DNA of 33,038 bases, from positions 1-33,038 of the IMG/VR virus record IMGVR_UViG_3300031951_000730; one strand, 5' to 3'. The translations under genes were made by a program, and so were the position numbers. The DNA comes from a virus. Shown in pieces: positions 23,279-29,990 of the stretch (positions are counted from its first letter, which is position 1; every line of letters starts with the position of its first letter). The notes beneath the pieces were generated by a model. It was not told the origin of the DNA, made no database searches, and saw nothing but the letters and a program-made list of their open reading frames with translations.

Positions 23279-23296
23279 GGGGAGCCGAAGCTCCCC
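23279..23296 (-). other. UUCG-tetraloop hairpin between the first two leftward genes
   Basis: In the leftward transcript GGGGAGC-UUCG-GCUCCCC forms a perfect 7-bp stem closed by C(UUCG)G, an extra-stable tetraloop. It lies after the stop of the 67-residue gene and before the AGGAG site of the next gene. No U-run follows, so it is not a simple terminator; a role in mRNA stability or partial attenuation is inferred. Confidence 0.75.
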
Positions 23297-23304
23297 TGTG
23301 GTGG

Positions 23305-23508
23305 TTACTGGTTGGCGACGATCTCGACATAGGCGTCGACACGATCGGCCATGCGCTGCGCGTCGTTGTCAGCAGCCCAGCGGCGCTCATACAGATTGCC
23401 TTCGAAACTGTAGAGCTCGCCGCGATAACGAAACTCGAGAAGTGCCTGGTAGCCCTTGCTGCCCTTGTGGCATGGGACGGTGCGAATGCGGGTAGTGTAC
23501 TTAGTCAT
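23305..23508 (-). CDS. First gene of the leftward operon (67 aa hypothetical)
   Basis: A 67-residue protein, basic and mixed alpha/beta: TTRIRTVPCHKGSKGYQALL, FRYRGELYSFEGNLYERRWA, then an acidic helix. The start at 23508 has AAAGGAG 8 bases upstream and follows the strongest of the three operator-promoters. As the first early gene it could be a host-takeover factor; I recognise no family and see no catalytic motif. Confidence 0.7.
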   Translation of the reverse strand: MTKYTTRIRTVPCHKGSKGYQALLEFRYRGELYSFEGNLYERRWAADNDAQRMADRVDAYVEIVANQ

Positions 23509-23539
23509 TTAGCGTCTCCTTTGCTTGCTTGACTGGGTC

Positions 23540-23567
23540 AGTATACACTGCAAGCAGATACTTGCAA
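23540..23567 (-). promoter_or_regulatory. Leftward early promoter with TGCAAG-N6-CTTGCA operator (site 3)
   Basis: Leftward -35 TTGCAA (23562-23567), 16-base spacer, near-consensus -10 TATACT (23540-23545). The -35 is in the palindrome TGCAAG-CAGATA-CTTGCA (23549-23566). CAAGCAAGC follows at 23523-23531, then the AAAGGAG of the 67-residue gene. Upstream, 23577-23601 is AT-rich and could act as an UP element. This is the best-looking promoter of the set and would drive the whole leftward arm. Confidence 0.75.
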
Positions 23568-23858
23568 GTCCCTTGAGCAAAAAAGTTAAAATAAATTTAA
23601 ACCCACCCAAACTCATGCAAGCAAGCGCTTGCCAGCGTGCAGCACTAGCCGCGTTGCAGCATCGCGTTGCAGTGCTGCAGGCAAGCGCGGCATGCAACGC
23701 GTGCTGCAACGTGAGGGGGTTACCCCTTTAGGGGTACCCCCACGGTGCTGCGACGTTGCACGTGCTGGGGCCACGATGCGCTGCGCCGATCTGGCGTTGG
23801 GCTAACACTCGTTTTGGATTTCCATTCGCAACGTGCTGCACGGCGCGGCTCATCTCAG
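23568..23858. other. Divergent intergenic region, candidate replication origin
   Basis: These 291 bases hold no gene. An AT-rich tract (about 23577-23601) is followed by GCAAGCGCTTGC (23621-23632, perfect palindrome) and repeats of a GTGCTGCA(A/C)(C/G) word: forward at 23672, 23701, 23745 (GTGCTGCGACG) and 23833, reversed at 23635-23646 and 23651-23662, plus partial copies such as GTTGCA at 23666 and 23755. A GC hairpin sits at 23715-23741. AT tract plus iterons between divergent early and late units resembles a replication origin. No DnaA box was recognised, and the low base complexity means chance repeats cannot be ruled out. Confidence 0.45.
23715..23741. other. GC-rich hairpin GGGGGT-TACCCC-TTTA-GGGGTACCCCC
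   Basis: An 11-bp inverted repeat with one bulged T and a TTTA loop. It contains two near-copies of GGGGTACCCC. It is symmetric for both strands and lacks a flanking T-run, so it may be an origin structure, a protein-binding site or a barrier to transcription between divergent units rather than a classical terminator. Confidence 0.65.
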
Positions 23859-23887
23859 TTGACACTGTTGCGTTGTGGTTGTATTGC
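23859..23887 (+). promoter_or_regulatory. Rightward sigma70-like promoter
   Basis: TTGACA (23859-23864), 17-base spacer, TATTGC (23882-23887). It lies 29 bases before the 23916 start and would drive the terminase-capsid arm. GTTGTG (23872-23877) and CACAAC (23890-23895) form an inverted repeat across the -10 and could be an operator; this differs from the leftward TGCAAG operator, so the two arms may be controlled separately. Confidence 0.6.
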
Positions 23888-23915
23888 TACACAACCCAAC
23901 ATGTAGGAGGCTATT

Positions 23916-24218
23916 ATGTTTGATTTAAGTAAAGTTGGTCAGAAGCGCGGCGCGGCAGTGCCTTGGACAGCAGCGTGCGTCGCTACCGTAGCTCGCAAGG
24001 CGTGCGCTCAGGGCGGTGAGATATCTCAGGAAGAGTTTTTGAAAGCCTGCACTGAACTGGCACCTGCGCCAAAGGAGGGCGCTCGAGATGTACGCAGGCA
24101 GGTGTTGATGCGCGCCATCAAGGATATGGTGAAGCGGAAAACATTCCCGATGGACGTCGTCGGGCGGTTCTTCGTGCCGCCGCCGTCTGAGCACGCCGAG
24201 GGTTTGGATTTAATTTGA
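23916..24218 (+). CDS. Hypothetical protein, first rightward gene (100 aa)
   Basis: A 100-residue basic helical protein: PWTAACVATVARKACAQGGE, EEFLKACTELAPAPKEGARD, then RRQVLMRAIKDMVKRKTFPM. The layout (helix, turn, helix, basic helix) fits a small DNA-binding protein, but no named motif is clear. AGGAGG lies 5 bases before the ATG. It follows the rightward promoter directly and precedes another small gene, then the terminase. Confidence 0.72.
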   Translation: MFDLSKVGQKRGAAVPWTAACVATVARKACAQGGEISQEEFLKACTELAPAPKEGARDVRRQVLMRAIKDMVKRKTFPMDVVGRFFVPPPSEHAEGLDLI

Positions 24219-24231
24219 GGGAGACTACGAA

Positions 24232-24615
24232 ATGTTGAGTACGCAAATGAAGCAAGACATCGAGACGCTGGTTGAAGTCGTGACGGATGACAGCTCGATC
24301 GCGAAGCTGTTGCAGCGCAAGTATAACACCAAGATCTCGGTGGTTGAGGTTCGCAAGTATCGTTTGGCCAAGACGGCGATTGCGGAGCAGAAGCCAGAGA
24401 CGCCAGAGGAGCTCGCGATCGTCGTTGAGGAGGCTCGACGACAGGCGCCGATGCGGGTCGGCACGTCGCTTGAGGAGGGGAGCAATAATTTGCTGGCTGC
24501 GTTGTGCCGCTGGGCGTTCAAGCATGGCAAGCTGTTGCCGAACCTGACGCTTCAGCAGCAGCGCGATCGTGCCCGAGCTGATGGCTATTCGGGAGTGATT
24601 GAAGGCTGGGCTTGA
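24232..24615 (+). CDS. Hypothetical protein upstream of terminase (127 aa)
   Basis: A 127-residue protein. Residues about 3-48 (MKQDIETLVEVVTDDSSIAK, then YNTKISVVEVRKYRLAK) look like a helix-turn-helix-style DNA-binding segment. The C-terminus has NNLLAALCRWAFKHGKLLPN. The start has GAGGGAGACTACGAA-ATG, the same pattern as several leftward early genes, which makes it the only rightward gene with this cassette. Together with the 100-residue gene it may control packaging or late expression; this is inferred from position. Confidence 0.7.
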   Translation: MLSTQMKQDIETLVEVVTDDSSIAKLLQRKYNTKISVVEVRKYRLAKTAIAEQKPETPEELAIVVEEARRQAPMRVGTSLEEGSNNLLAALCRWAFKHGKLLPNLTLQQQRDRARADGYSGVIEGWA

Positions 24616-24683
24616 GATGTGTCGCTCGAGGTGCTATCTAGGCGACTTCAGTGGAAGCTTGAGGACGCATCGCGAGCACGCAC

Positions 24684-25178
24684 ATGCCATATCCGACTAA
24701 ACGCAAACCCGAAGTGGTTGAAGAGATCTTGCACCGTTTGTCGAATGGCGAGCCGCTGGCTGCTATTTGCCGATCGGACGAGAAGTTTCCGCATCCGTCT
24801 GCATGGCTGGATTGGATACGTGCAGACGAAAGTCTAGCCATCGCGTACGCACACGCGCGCGACGTGGGCGCAGATGCCATAGCTGAGGACGCGCTGGCAA
24901 TCATCGACGCAGAGCCTGAGCGGGTCATCGAGCTTGATGACGAAGGCAAGCAGTCGCGCAGCCGCATCGACAGCGCAGCAGTTACGTGGGCGCGCAACCG
25001 CGCAGACCTGCGCCTGAAGCTGCTCGCAAAGTGGAACCCCAAGAAGTACGGCGAGAAGCAGGACGTCAACATCGGCAACAAAGAGGGCGAGACCCTCAAG
25101 GCCGAGGTGTCGATCGTGTCGCCTGAGCTCATGCAAGAGCTGGCTGATCTGGCAATCAAGACACCCGAAGGCAAGTGA
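24684..25178 (+). CDS. terS: Terminase small subunit
   Basis: A 164-residue protein that would recognise the phage packaging site and present DNA to the large subunit. Residues about 10-50 contain a HTH (EEILHRLSNGEPLAAICRSD, then HPSAWLDWIRAD), followed by a helix with AYAHARDVGADAIAEDALAI and then the ARNRADLRLKLLAKWNPKKY segment, which is typical of TerS proteins of this type (WLxxKxxPKKYGDK). It ends directly overlapping the large subunit gene (GTGA). An in-frame stop at 24660 rules out a longer start; no good ribosome site precedes the ATG. The 66 bases before it hold nothing I recognise. Confidence 0.85.
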   Translation: MPYPTKRKPEVVEEILHRLSNGEPLAAICRSDEKFPHPSAWLDWIRADESLAIAYAHARDVGADAIAEDALAIIDAEPERVIELDDEGKQSRSRIDSAAVTWARNRADLRLKLLAKWNPKKYGEKQDVNIGNKEGETLKAEVSIVSPELMQELADLAIKTPEGK

Positions 25179-26647
25179 CCATTGACGCATCCGTCCTGTC
25201 GCGCCTCGACGAAAGGCAAGCACGCTTCCTCGTGTGGCAGAAGCGCTGGGGAAAGACAGCGCGGCCTAATCAAGTCCCTGAAGTGGCGGCCGCGCTCCAA
25301 GACAAAGACCCGCAGTTTACCGAGTGCGGCTATCTGGCAGGGCGCGGTTACGGTAAGACGCGCGTCGGAGCAGAGTGGCTGGCACGGAAAGTTTTTCTCG
25401 ATCCGTCAGGGTTCGACAGCGCGGTGATCGCGCCGACCTATCAGGACGTGAAGTTCACCTGCTTCGAGAACGGGCTGCTCGACATCATCCCGCCTGAGCT
25501 GGTCAAAGCATACAACAAGACCGACATGACGATCGAGATGTTCAACTGCACAGGCGGTGTGTCACTGATACGCGGCTTCACGGCTGAGAAGCCTGAGCGC
25601 TTACGCGGCCCGCAGCACACACGCATCTGGGCGGACGAGCTGGCGGCTTGGCCGTACGACGACGTGTGGGACATGGCCATGATGGGCCTGCGCCTGGGCG
25701 ACAAGCCGCAGGTGCTGTGGACCACGACGCCCAAGCCCAAGGACATCATCCGCAAGCTCACCGCGCCGAACCCCGGCCGGCTGATCGTGGCCGGCTCGAC
25801 GTACGACAACAAGACGAACCTGCCCGACAGCTTCTTCGACCAGCTTCAGCAGTACGAGGGCACGACGCTCGGCCGGCAGGAGCTGTACGGCGAGCTGATC
25901 GATCCCGAAGAGAGCGGCATCGTGAAGCGGTCGCAGTTCCGCCTGTGGCCACACGACAAGCCGCTGCCTACGTTCGACCTTGTCATCCTGTCGCTCGACA
26001 CGGCGTTCACCGAGAAGACGATGGACAAGCGGTCAGGTGATCCCGACCCGACAGCCTGCACGGTCTGGGGCGTGTTCCACCACGAGAAGCGCAACAACAT
26101 CATGTTGCTCGACTGCTGGGAAGACCACCTCGGCATGCCCGACCTGATCCGGCGCGTGAAGAAAGAGATGAACATCGCGTATGGCGATGACGGCGACACC
26201 GCGCTGATCAAGCCGATGTTCGGCAGCGCGAAGCCGATGACGTCCGGGCGCAAGCCCGACATCCTGCTGATCGAAGACAAGGGCAGCGGCATCAGCCTGC
26301 GCCAGATGCTGGAGCGCGAGGGCCTCGAGGCCTACGCATACAACCCAGGGCGAGCCGACAAGCTGACGCGTCTGCACATCGTGTCGCCGATCTTCGCACG
26401 CAAGATGGTCTGGCTGCCTGAGAGCGCGTCGCACCCCGGCCGGCCGCGCAACTGGATCGACCCGCTGCTGCACCAACTGTGCGCCTTCACAGGCCCAGGC
26501 AGCATCAAGCACGATGACTTTGTGGACAGCACGACGCAGGCGCTCAGGCTATGCATGGACAAGCGACTGCTTGATGCTGTACAAGCACGCAAAGACGAGA
26601 TGGTTGCGCCACCACGCAAACCAGTAACTAACCCCTACGCCGCATAA
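25175..26647 (+). CDS. terL: Terminase large subunit
   Basis: A 490-residue packaging ATPase and nuclease. Walker A is GRGYGKT (56-62), Walker B RIWADEL with D154/E155, and a TTTP coupling motif lies at 183-186. The RNase H-like nuclease shows LSLDTAF (D275), LIEDKG (E367/D368) and a late HDDFVDS (D447/D448/D451). All catalytic residues are present and the length is standard. It starts at GTG overlapping the TerS stop. It pairs with the portal gene 12 bases downstream to move DNA into the prohead. Cos or headful packaging cannot be told from the sequence alone. Confidence 0.95.
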   Translation: MTIDASVLSRLDERQARFLVWQKRWGKTARPNQVPEVAAALQDKDPQFTECGYLAGRGYGKTRVGAEWLARKVFLDPSGFDSAVIAPTYQDVKFTCFENGLLDIIPPELVKAYNKTDMTIEMFNCTGGVSLIRGFTAEKPERLRGPQHTRIWADELAAWPYDDVWDMAMMGLRLGDKPQVLWTTTPKPKDIIRKLTAPNPGRLIVAGSTYDNKTNLPDSFFDQLQQYEGTTLGRQELYGELIDPEESGIVKRSQFRLWPHDKPLPTFDLVILSLDTAFTEKTMDKRSGDPDPTACTVWGVFHHEKRNNIMLLDCWEDHLGMPDLIRRVKKEMNIAYGDDGDTALIKPMFGSAKPMTSGRKPDILLIEDKGSGISLRQMLEREGLEAYAYNPGRADKLTRLHIVSPIFARKMVWLPESASHPGRPRNWIDPLLHQLCAFTGPGSIKHDDFVDSTTQALRLCMDKRLLDAVQARKDEMVAPPRKPVTNPYAA

Positions 26648-26658
26648 AGGACGAGGCC

Positions 26659-29187
26659 ATGGACGAAGACGAGAACATCCTTACTGGCGAGATGATCGAG
26701 CTGCCCGACGACGAGGATGATAGCGTCATCGACACCGAGGACGGCGGCGCGATCGTGCGCCTGGACGACGGCGAAGGCGACGCACGCTCTGACGACTTCT
26801 ACGCCAACCTGGCCGAGACGATGTCTGAGAGCGAGCTGTCCGAGATCGCACGCACCTATCTCGACGTGGTCGGCAAGGACAAGCAGGCGCGCAAGAAGCG
26901 CGACGAGCAGTACGAGGAAGGCCTGCGCCGCACTGGGCTAGGCGACGACGCACCGGGCGGTGCGCAGTTCCAAGGCGCGACCAAGGTTGTGCACCCGATG
27001 CTGACCGAGGCCTGCGTCGACTTCTCGGCCCGCGCCATCAAGGAACTGTTCCCACCGCAGGGCCCGGTCAAGGACTTCATCCCCGGCGAGCCGACAGGCG
27101 ACAAGGTCAAGAAGGCCAAGCGCAAGACCGACTTCATGAACTGGCAGCTCACGACGCAGTCGCCTGAGTTCCGCGCAGAGCTCGAGCAGCTCTTGACGCA
27201 GGTGCCGCTCGGCGGCGCACAGTACATGAAGGTGACGTGGAACGAACCGCGCAACCGGCCGGACTTCCTGTTCGTCGCGATCGACGACATGTACCTGCCG
27301 TTCGCCGCGACCAACTTCTATTCGGCGCAGCGCAAGACGCACGTCCAGTATCTGACGCAGCTCGACTATCAGCGCCGCGTTAAGCAGGGCATGTACCGCG
27401 ACGTCGACCTAGCGCCGGTCAGCATGGAGCCTGACTTCAGCTTGGCTGAGAAGGCCAACATGAAGATCGAGGGCCGCGACGAGAGCAGCTACAACGAGGA
27501 CGGTCTGCGCACCGTCTATGAGATCTACGTCATCTCCGACATCGAGGGCGATGAGGCGCTGCCTTACATCGTCACGATCGACAAGACGACGTCGAAGGTG
27601 CTCAGCATCTACCGCAACTGGGACGAGCTGGACGAGGCGAAGGAAGAGCTTCAGTGGTTCGTCGAGTTCCCGTTCGTGCCATGGCGCGGCGCCTACCCGA
27701 TCGGCCTGCCACACATGGTCGGCGGTCTGTCTGCTGCCGCAACCGGCGCGCTGCGTGCGCTGCTCGACGCGGCGCACATCAGCAACAGCCAGACGATGCT
27801 CAAGCTGAAGGGCGGCTCGAAGGGCGGCCAGTCGCTTGAGATCCAACCGACGCAGGTCATGGAGATCGAGGGCGGCATGGCTGCGGACGACATCCGCAAG
27901 CTGATCATGCCTCTGCCTTACTCGCCGCCTAACCCAGTGCTGTTCAGCCTGCTTGGCTTCCTGGTCGACGCCGGCAAGGGCGTCATCCGCACGACGATGG
28001 AGGACATCGCCGACGGTAACCCGAACGCGCCGGTCGGCACAACGCTGGCTAAGCTCGAGCAGGGCATGGTCGTGTTCAGCGCCATCCATGCGCGCATGCA
28101 CAACAGCATGGCTAAGCTGCTCGGCATCCTGCACCGCCTCAACGCGATGTACCTCAACGACGAGGACATCGAGGACGAGGTCGGCGAAGAGCTGGCGTCG
28201 CGTCAGGACTTCGAGGGCCCGCTCGACGTGGTGCCCGTGTCCGACCCGAACATCTTCAGCGAGGCGCAGCGCTTCGCCCAGATCCAGGCGGTGGCACAGC
28301 GCAGTGCCGCGCTGCCGCAACTGTACAACCAGCGCAAGGTAGAGGAGCGCATCCTCGAGACGCTGAAGATCCCGAACGCCAAGGATCTGCTCAACCCGGC
28401 GCTGGAGCCGAAGGAGCAGAACGCGGTGAACGAGAACGTGGCGGCGACCATGAGCCGGCCGATCGTGGCGTTCCCAGAGCAAGACCACATCGCGCATCTC
28501 AAGACGCACTTGGCGTATCTGATGAACCCAGCGCTGGGCATGAACCCGCTCATCGCGCCGACGTTCATCCCGGCGATCCTCAACCACCTCAAGGAGCACA
28601 TCGCGCTCTGGTACGCCACCAGCGTATTCGACCTGGGCACCGAGGCGACCGGCACCGACATCGGCGACATGCTCAAGGATATCAAAGACACCGAAGCAAA
28701 GCAGGCGTTCGACGCCATGCTGGCCGAGGCGTCCCAGACCGTGGCTGCCTCGGCTGCCGACGTGTTCGCATCGCTGCCGCCCGTCATCCAGCAGGCGCAG
28801 CAGCTCATGCAGCAGTTTGCACCGCAGCCTCCGATGGATCCGAACGTGCAGCTCGCACAGCAGCAGATGCAGATGCAGACGCAGCGTGACCAGCAGCGTG
28901 CGGCGATCGACGCACAGAAGCTCCAGCTCACGGCGCAAGACGCGCAACAGAAGGCGCAACTGGACGCGGCCAAGCTTCAGCTCGACGCGCAGCAGATGCA
29001 GCAGCGCATGGCCGCTGACCAGCAGCGCCAAGAGGGCGAGACCCAGCGCAAGATGGCCGAGCTGCAAGTGCGCCAGGCTATGAACACGCAAGACAACCTG
29101 ACGGCAATGGAGCTGGCACAGCTCGAGGTCGAGACAGGCGAACGCATCGCGGTGTCCACGGGCACCGGGATTAACCCGCAACCGTAA
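26659..29187 (+). CDS. Portal protein (P22-like superfamily, long form)
   Basis: An 842-residue portal. An acidic N-terminus (about 1-65) precedes the GAQFQGATKVVHPMLTEACV segment (about 99-118), then the KAKRKTDFMNWQL and FVEFPFVPWRGAYPIGLPHM stretches, typical of portals from podoviruses and other phages with a P22-type fold. Residues about 720-830 are a Gln/Ala-rich coiled coil (QQAQQLMQQFAPQPPMDPN, QQKAQLDAAKLQLDAQQMQQ), which may form a barrel in the assembled ring. The length is high for the family because of this tail. Position between terminase and scaffold is as expected. Confidence 0.85.
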   Translation: MDEDENILTGEMIELPDDEDDSVIDTEDGGAIVRLDDGEGDARSDDFYANLAETMSESELSEIARTYLDVVGKDKQARKKRDEQYEEGLRRTGLGDDAPGGAQFQGATKVVHPMLTEACVDFSARAIKELFPPQGPVKDFIPGEPTGDKVKKAKRKTDFMNWQLTTQSPEFRAELEQLLTQVPLGGAQYMKVTWNEPRNRPDFLFVAIDDMYLPFAATNFYSAQRKTHVQYLTQLDYQRRVKQGMYRDVDLAPVSMEPDFSLAEKANMKIEGRDESSYNEDGLRTVYEIYVISDIEGDEALPYIVTIDKTTSKVLSIYRNWDELDEAKEELQWFVEFPFVPWRGAYPIGLPHMVGGLSAAATGALRALLDAAHISNSQTMLKLKGGSKGGQSLEIQPTQVMEIEGGMAADDIRKLIMPLPYSPPNPVLFSLLGFLVDAGKGVIRTTMEDIADGNPNAPVGTTLAKLEQGMVVFSAIHARMHNSMAKLLGILHRLNAMYLNDEDIEDEVGEELASRQDFEGPLDVVPVSDPNIFSEAQRFAQIQAVAQRSAALPQLYNQRKVEERILETLKIPNAKDLLNPALEPKEQNAVNENVAATMSRPIVAFPEQDHIAHLKTHLAYLMNPALGMNPLIAPTFIPAILNHLKEHIALWYATSVFDLGTEATGTDIGDMLKDIKDTEAKQAFDAMLAEASQTVAASAADVFASLPPVIQQAQQLMQQFAPQPPMDPNVQLAQQQMQMQTQRDQQRAAIDAQKLQLTAQDAQQKAQLDAAKLQLDAQQMQQRMAADQQRQEGETQRKMAELQVRQAMNTQDNLTAMELAQLEVETGERIAVSTGTGINPQP

Positions 29188-29197
29188 GGAGGCCGCA

Positions 29198-29323
29198 ATG
29201 GCTAAGAGCGACAAACCTAAGACAAGCCAAGTTGCCCAGATGGGCGAAGGCATCAAGCAGCACAAGCGGATGGCCATGGGCGAGATGCCCAAGGTCCCGT
29301 CGACGCCTAAGACGCCTGCGTGA
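29198..29323 (+). CDS. Small conserved basic protein (41 aa)
   Basis: Translates to 41 residues, MAKSDKPKTSQVAQMGEGIK, then HKRMAMGEMPKVPSTPKT. AAGGAGG lies 5 bases before the ATG. Its last codons overlap the GTG start of the next gene. A GxxKHKRMAMG pattern recurs in tiny proteins beside portal genes in this type of phage, as I recall, but none has a known role. A virion or assembly component is inferred from position. Confidence 0.75.
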   Translation: MAKSDKPKTSQVAQMGEGIKQHKRMAMGEMPKVPSTPKTPA

Positions 29324-29514
29324 GAATTGAGACCCTGTTACAGCGCCTGGAGCAATCGCAAACCGACTTGGCCCGCGATGCGCTGCAACAGCCTCAATCC
29401 CGCGATCTGTTCGAGTATGGACGGGTCGTGGGTATGTATTCCGGTCTGGAATTAGCCAAAACCGCGTTGATCGACATGGTGGCTGAGAAGGAACGGAAGG
29501 AGTTTGACCTATAA
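29320..29514 (+). CDS. Small head-region protein (64 aa, GTG start)
   Basis: A 64-residue helical protein: RIETLLQRLEQSQTDLARDA, then FEYGRVVGMYSGLELAKTAL and a charged KERKEFDL end. GTG overlaps the previous TGA (GTGA). The layout, two helices around a GRxxGxxxGLExA turn, is common to short proteins found between portal and scaffold genes in such phages; function unknown. Confidence 0.68.
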   Translation: MRIETLLQRLEQSQTDLARDALQQPQSRDLFEYGRVVGMYSGLELAKTALIDMVAEKERKEFDL

Positions 29515-29533
29515 CTTGCAGGAAGGAGCACCC

Positions 29534-29962
29534 ATGCAAGACTACGTTTTGAATAAAGTGAATTTTGATTATGCCAACATCGACGAGGCCTTCCCGCCCG
29601 TCGACCCTGGCGTTCAACCCTTCGGCAGCCGCGTGCTTTGTCAGATCCGTCTGGCGAAGAAGAAGACGGCTGGCGGCATCATCCTGACCGGCGATACCAA
29701 GGACACTGAGACTTGGAACACGCAGGTTGCAAAGGTGGTGGCGGTTGGCGACTTGGCGTACAAGAACCGCAACACCCAAGAGGCTTGGCCTGAGGGTTCG
29801 TGGGCACTGCCGGGGGACTTTGTCCGCGTCCCCAAATACGGCGGCGATAAGTGGACCGTTAAGATCGATGATGACCAAGAGGTCATCTTCATAATCCTCA
29901 ACGATCTGGATCTCATTGGCAAAGTCACGGGCGACCCGCTCGCGGTGAAGGCCTTCGTGTGA
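29534..29962 (+). CDS. GroES-like co-chaperonin
   Basis: A 142-residue Cpn10-like protein. From residue about 29 it follows GroES: FGSRVLCQIRLAKKKTAGGI with the mobile loop GGIILTG (47-53), which keeps the I-I-L triplet that binds GroEL, then AKVVAVGDLAY, LPGDFVRVPKYGG and the closing VIFIILNDLDLIGKVTG strand. The N-terminal 28 residues are extra. The ATG at 29534 has AGGAGC 5 bases upstream; a longer TTG form has no good site. Its place just before scaffold and capsid suggests help in capsid folding, as T4 gp31 and phage RB49 CocO do with host GroEL. Confidence 0.85.
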   Translation: MQDYVLNKVNFDYANIDEAFPPVDPGVQPFGSRVLCQIRLAKKKTAGGIILTGDTKDTETWNTQVAKVVAVGDLAYKNRNTQEAWPEGSWALPGDFVRVPKYGGDKWTVKIDDDQEVIFIILNDLDLIGKVTGDPLAVKAFV

Positions 29963-29990
29963 TCCATAAGGCTAACGAAAGGAGCCGGTC

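Noticed and set aside
27409-29292. A 627-codon open frame on the minus strand opposite the portal gene
   Set aside because: It is low complexity (Leu/Arg/His rich), lies entirely antisense to a recognisable portal gene and has no domain; a shadow of the high-GC Gln/Ala-rich coding strand.
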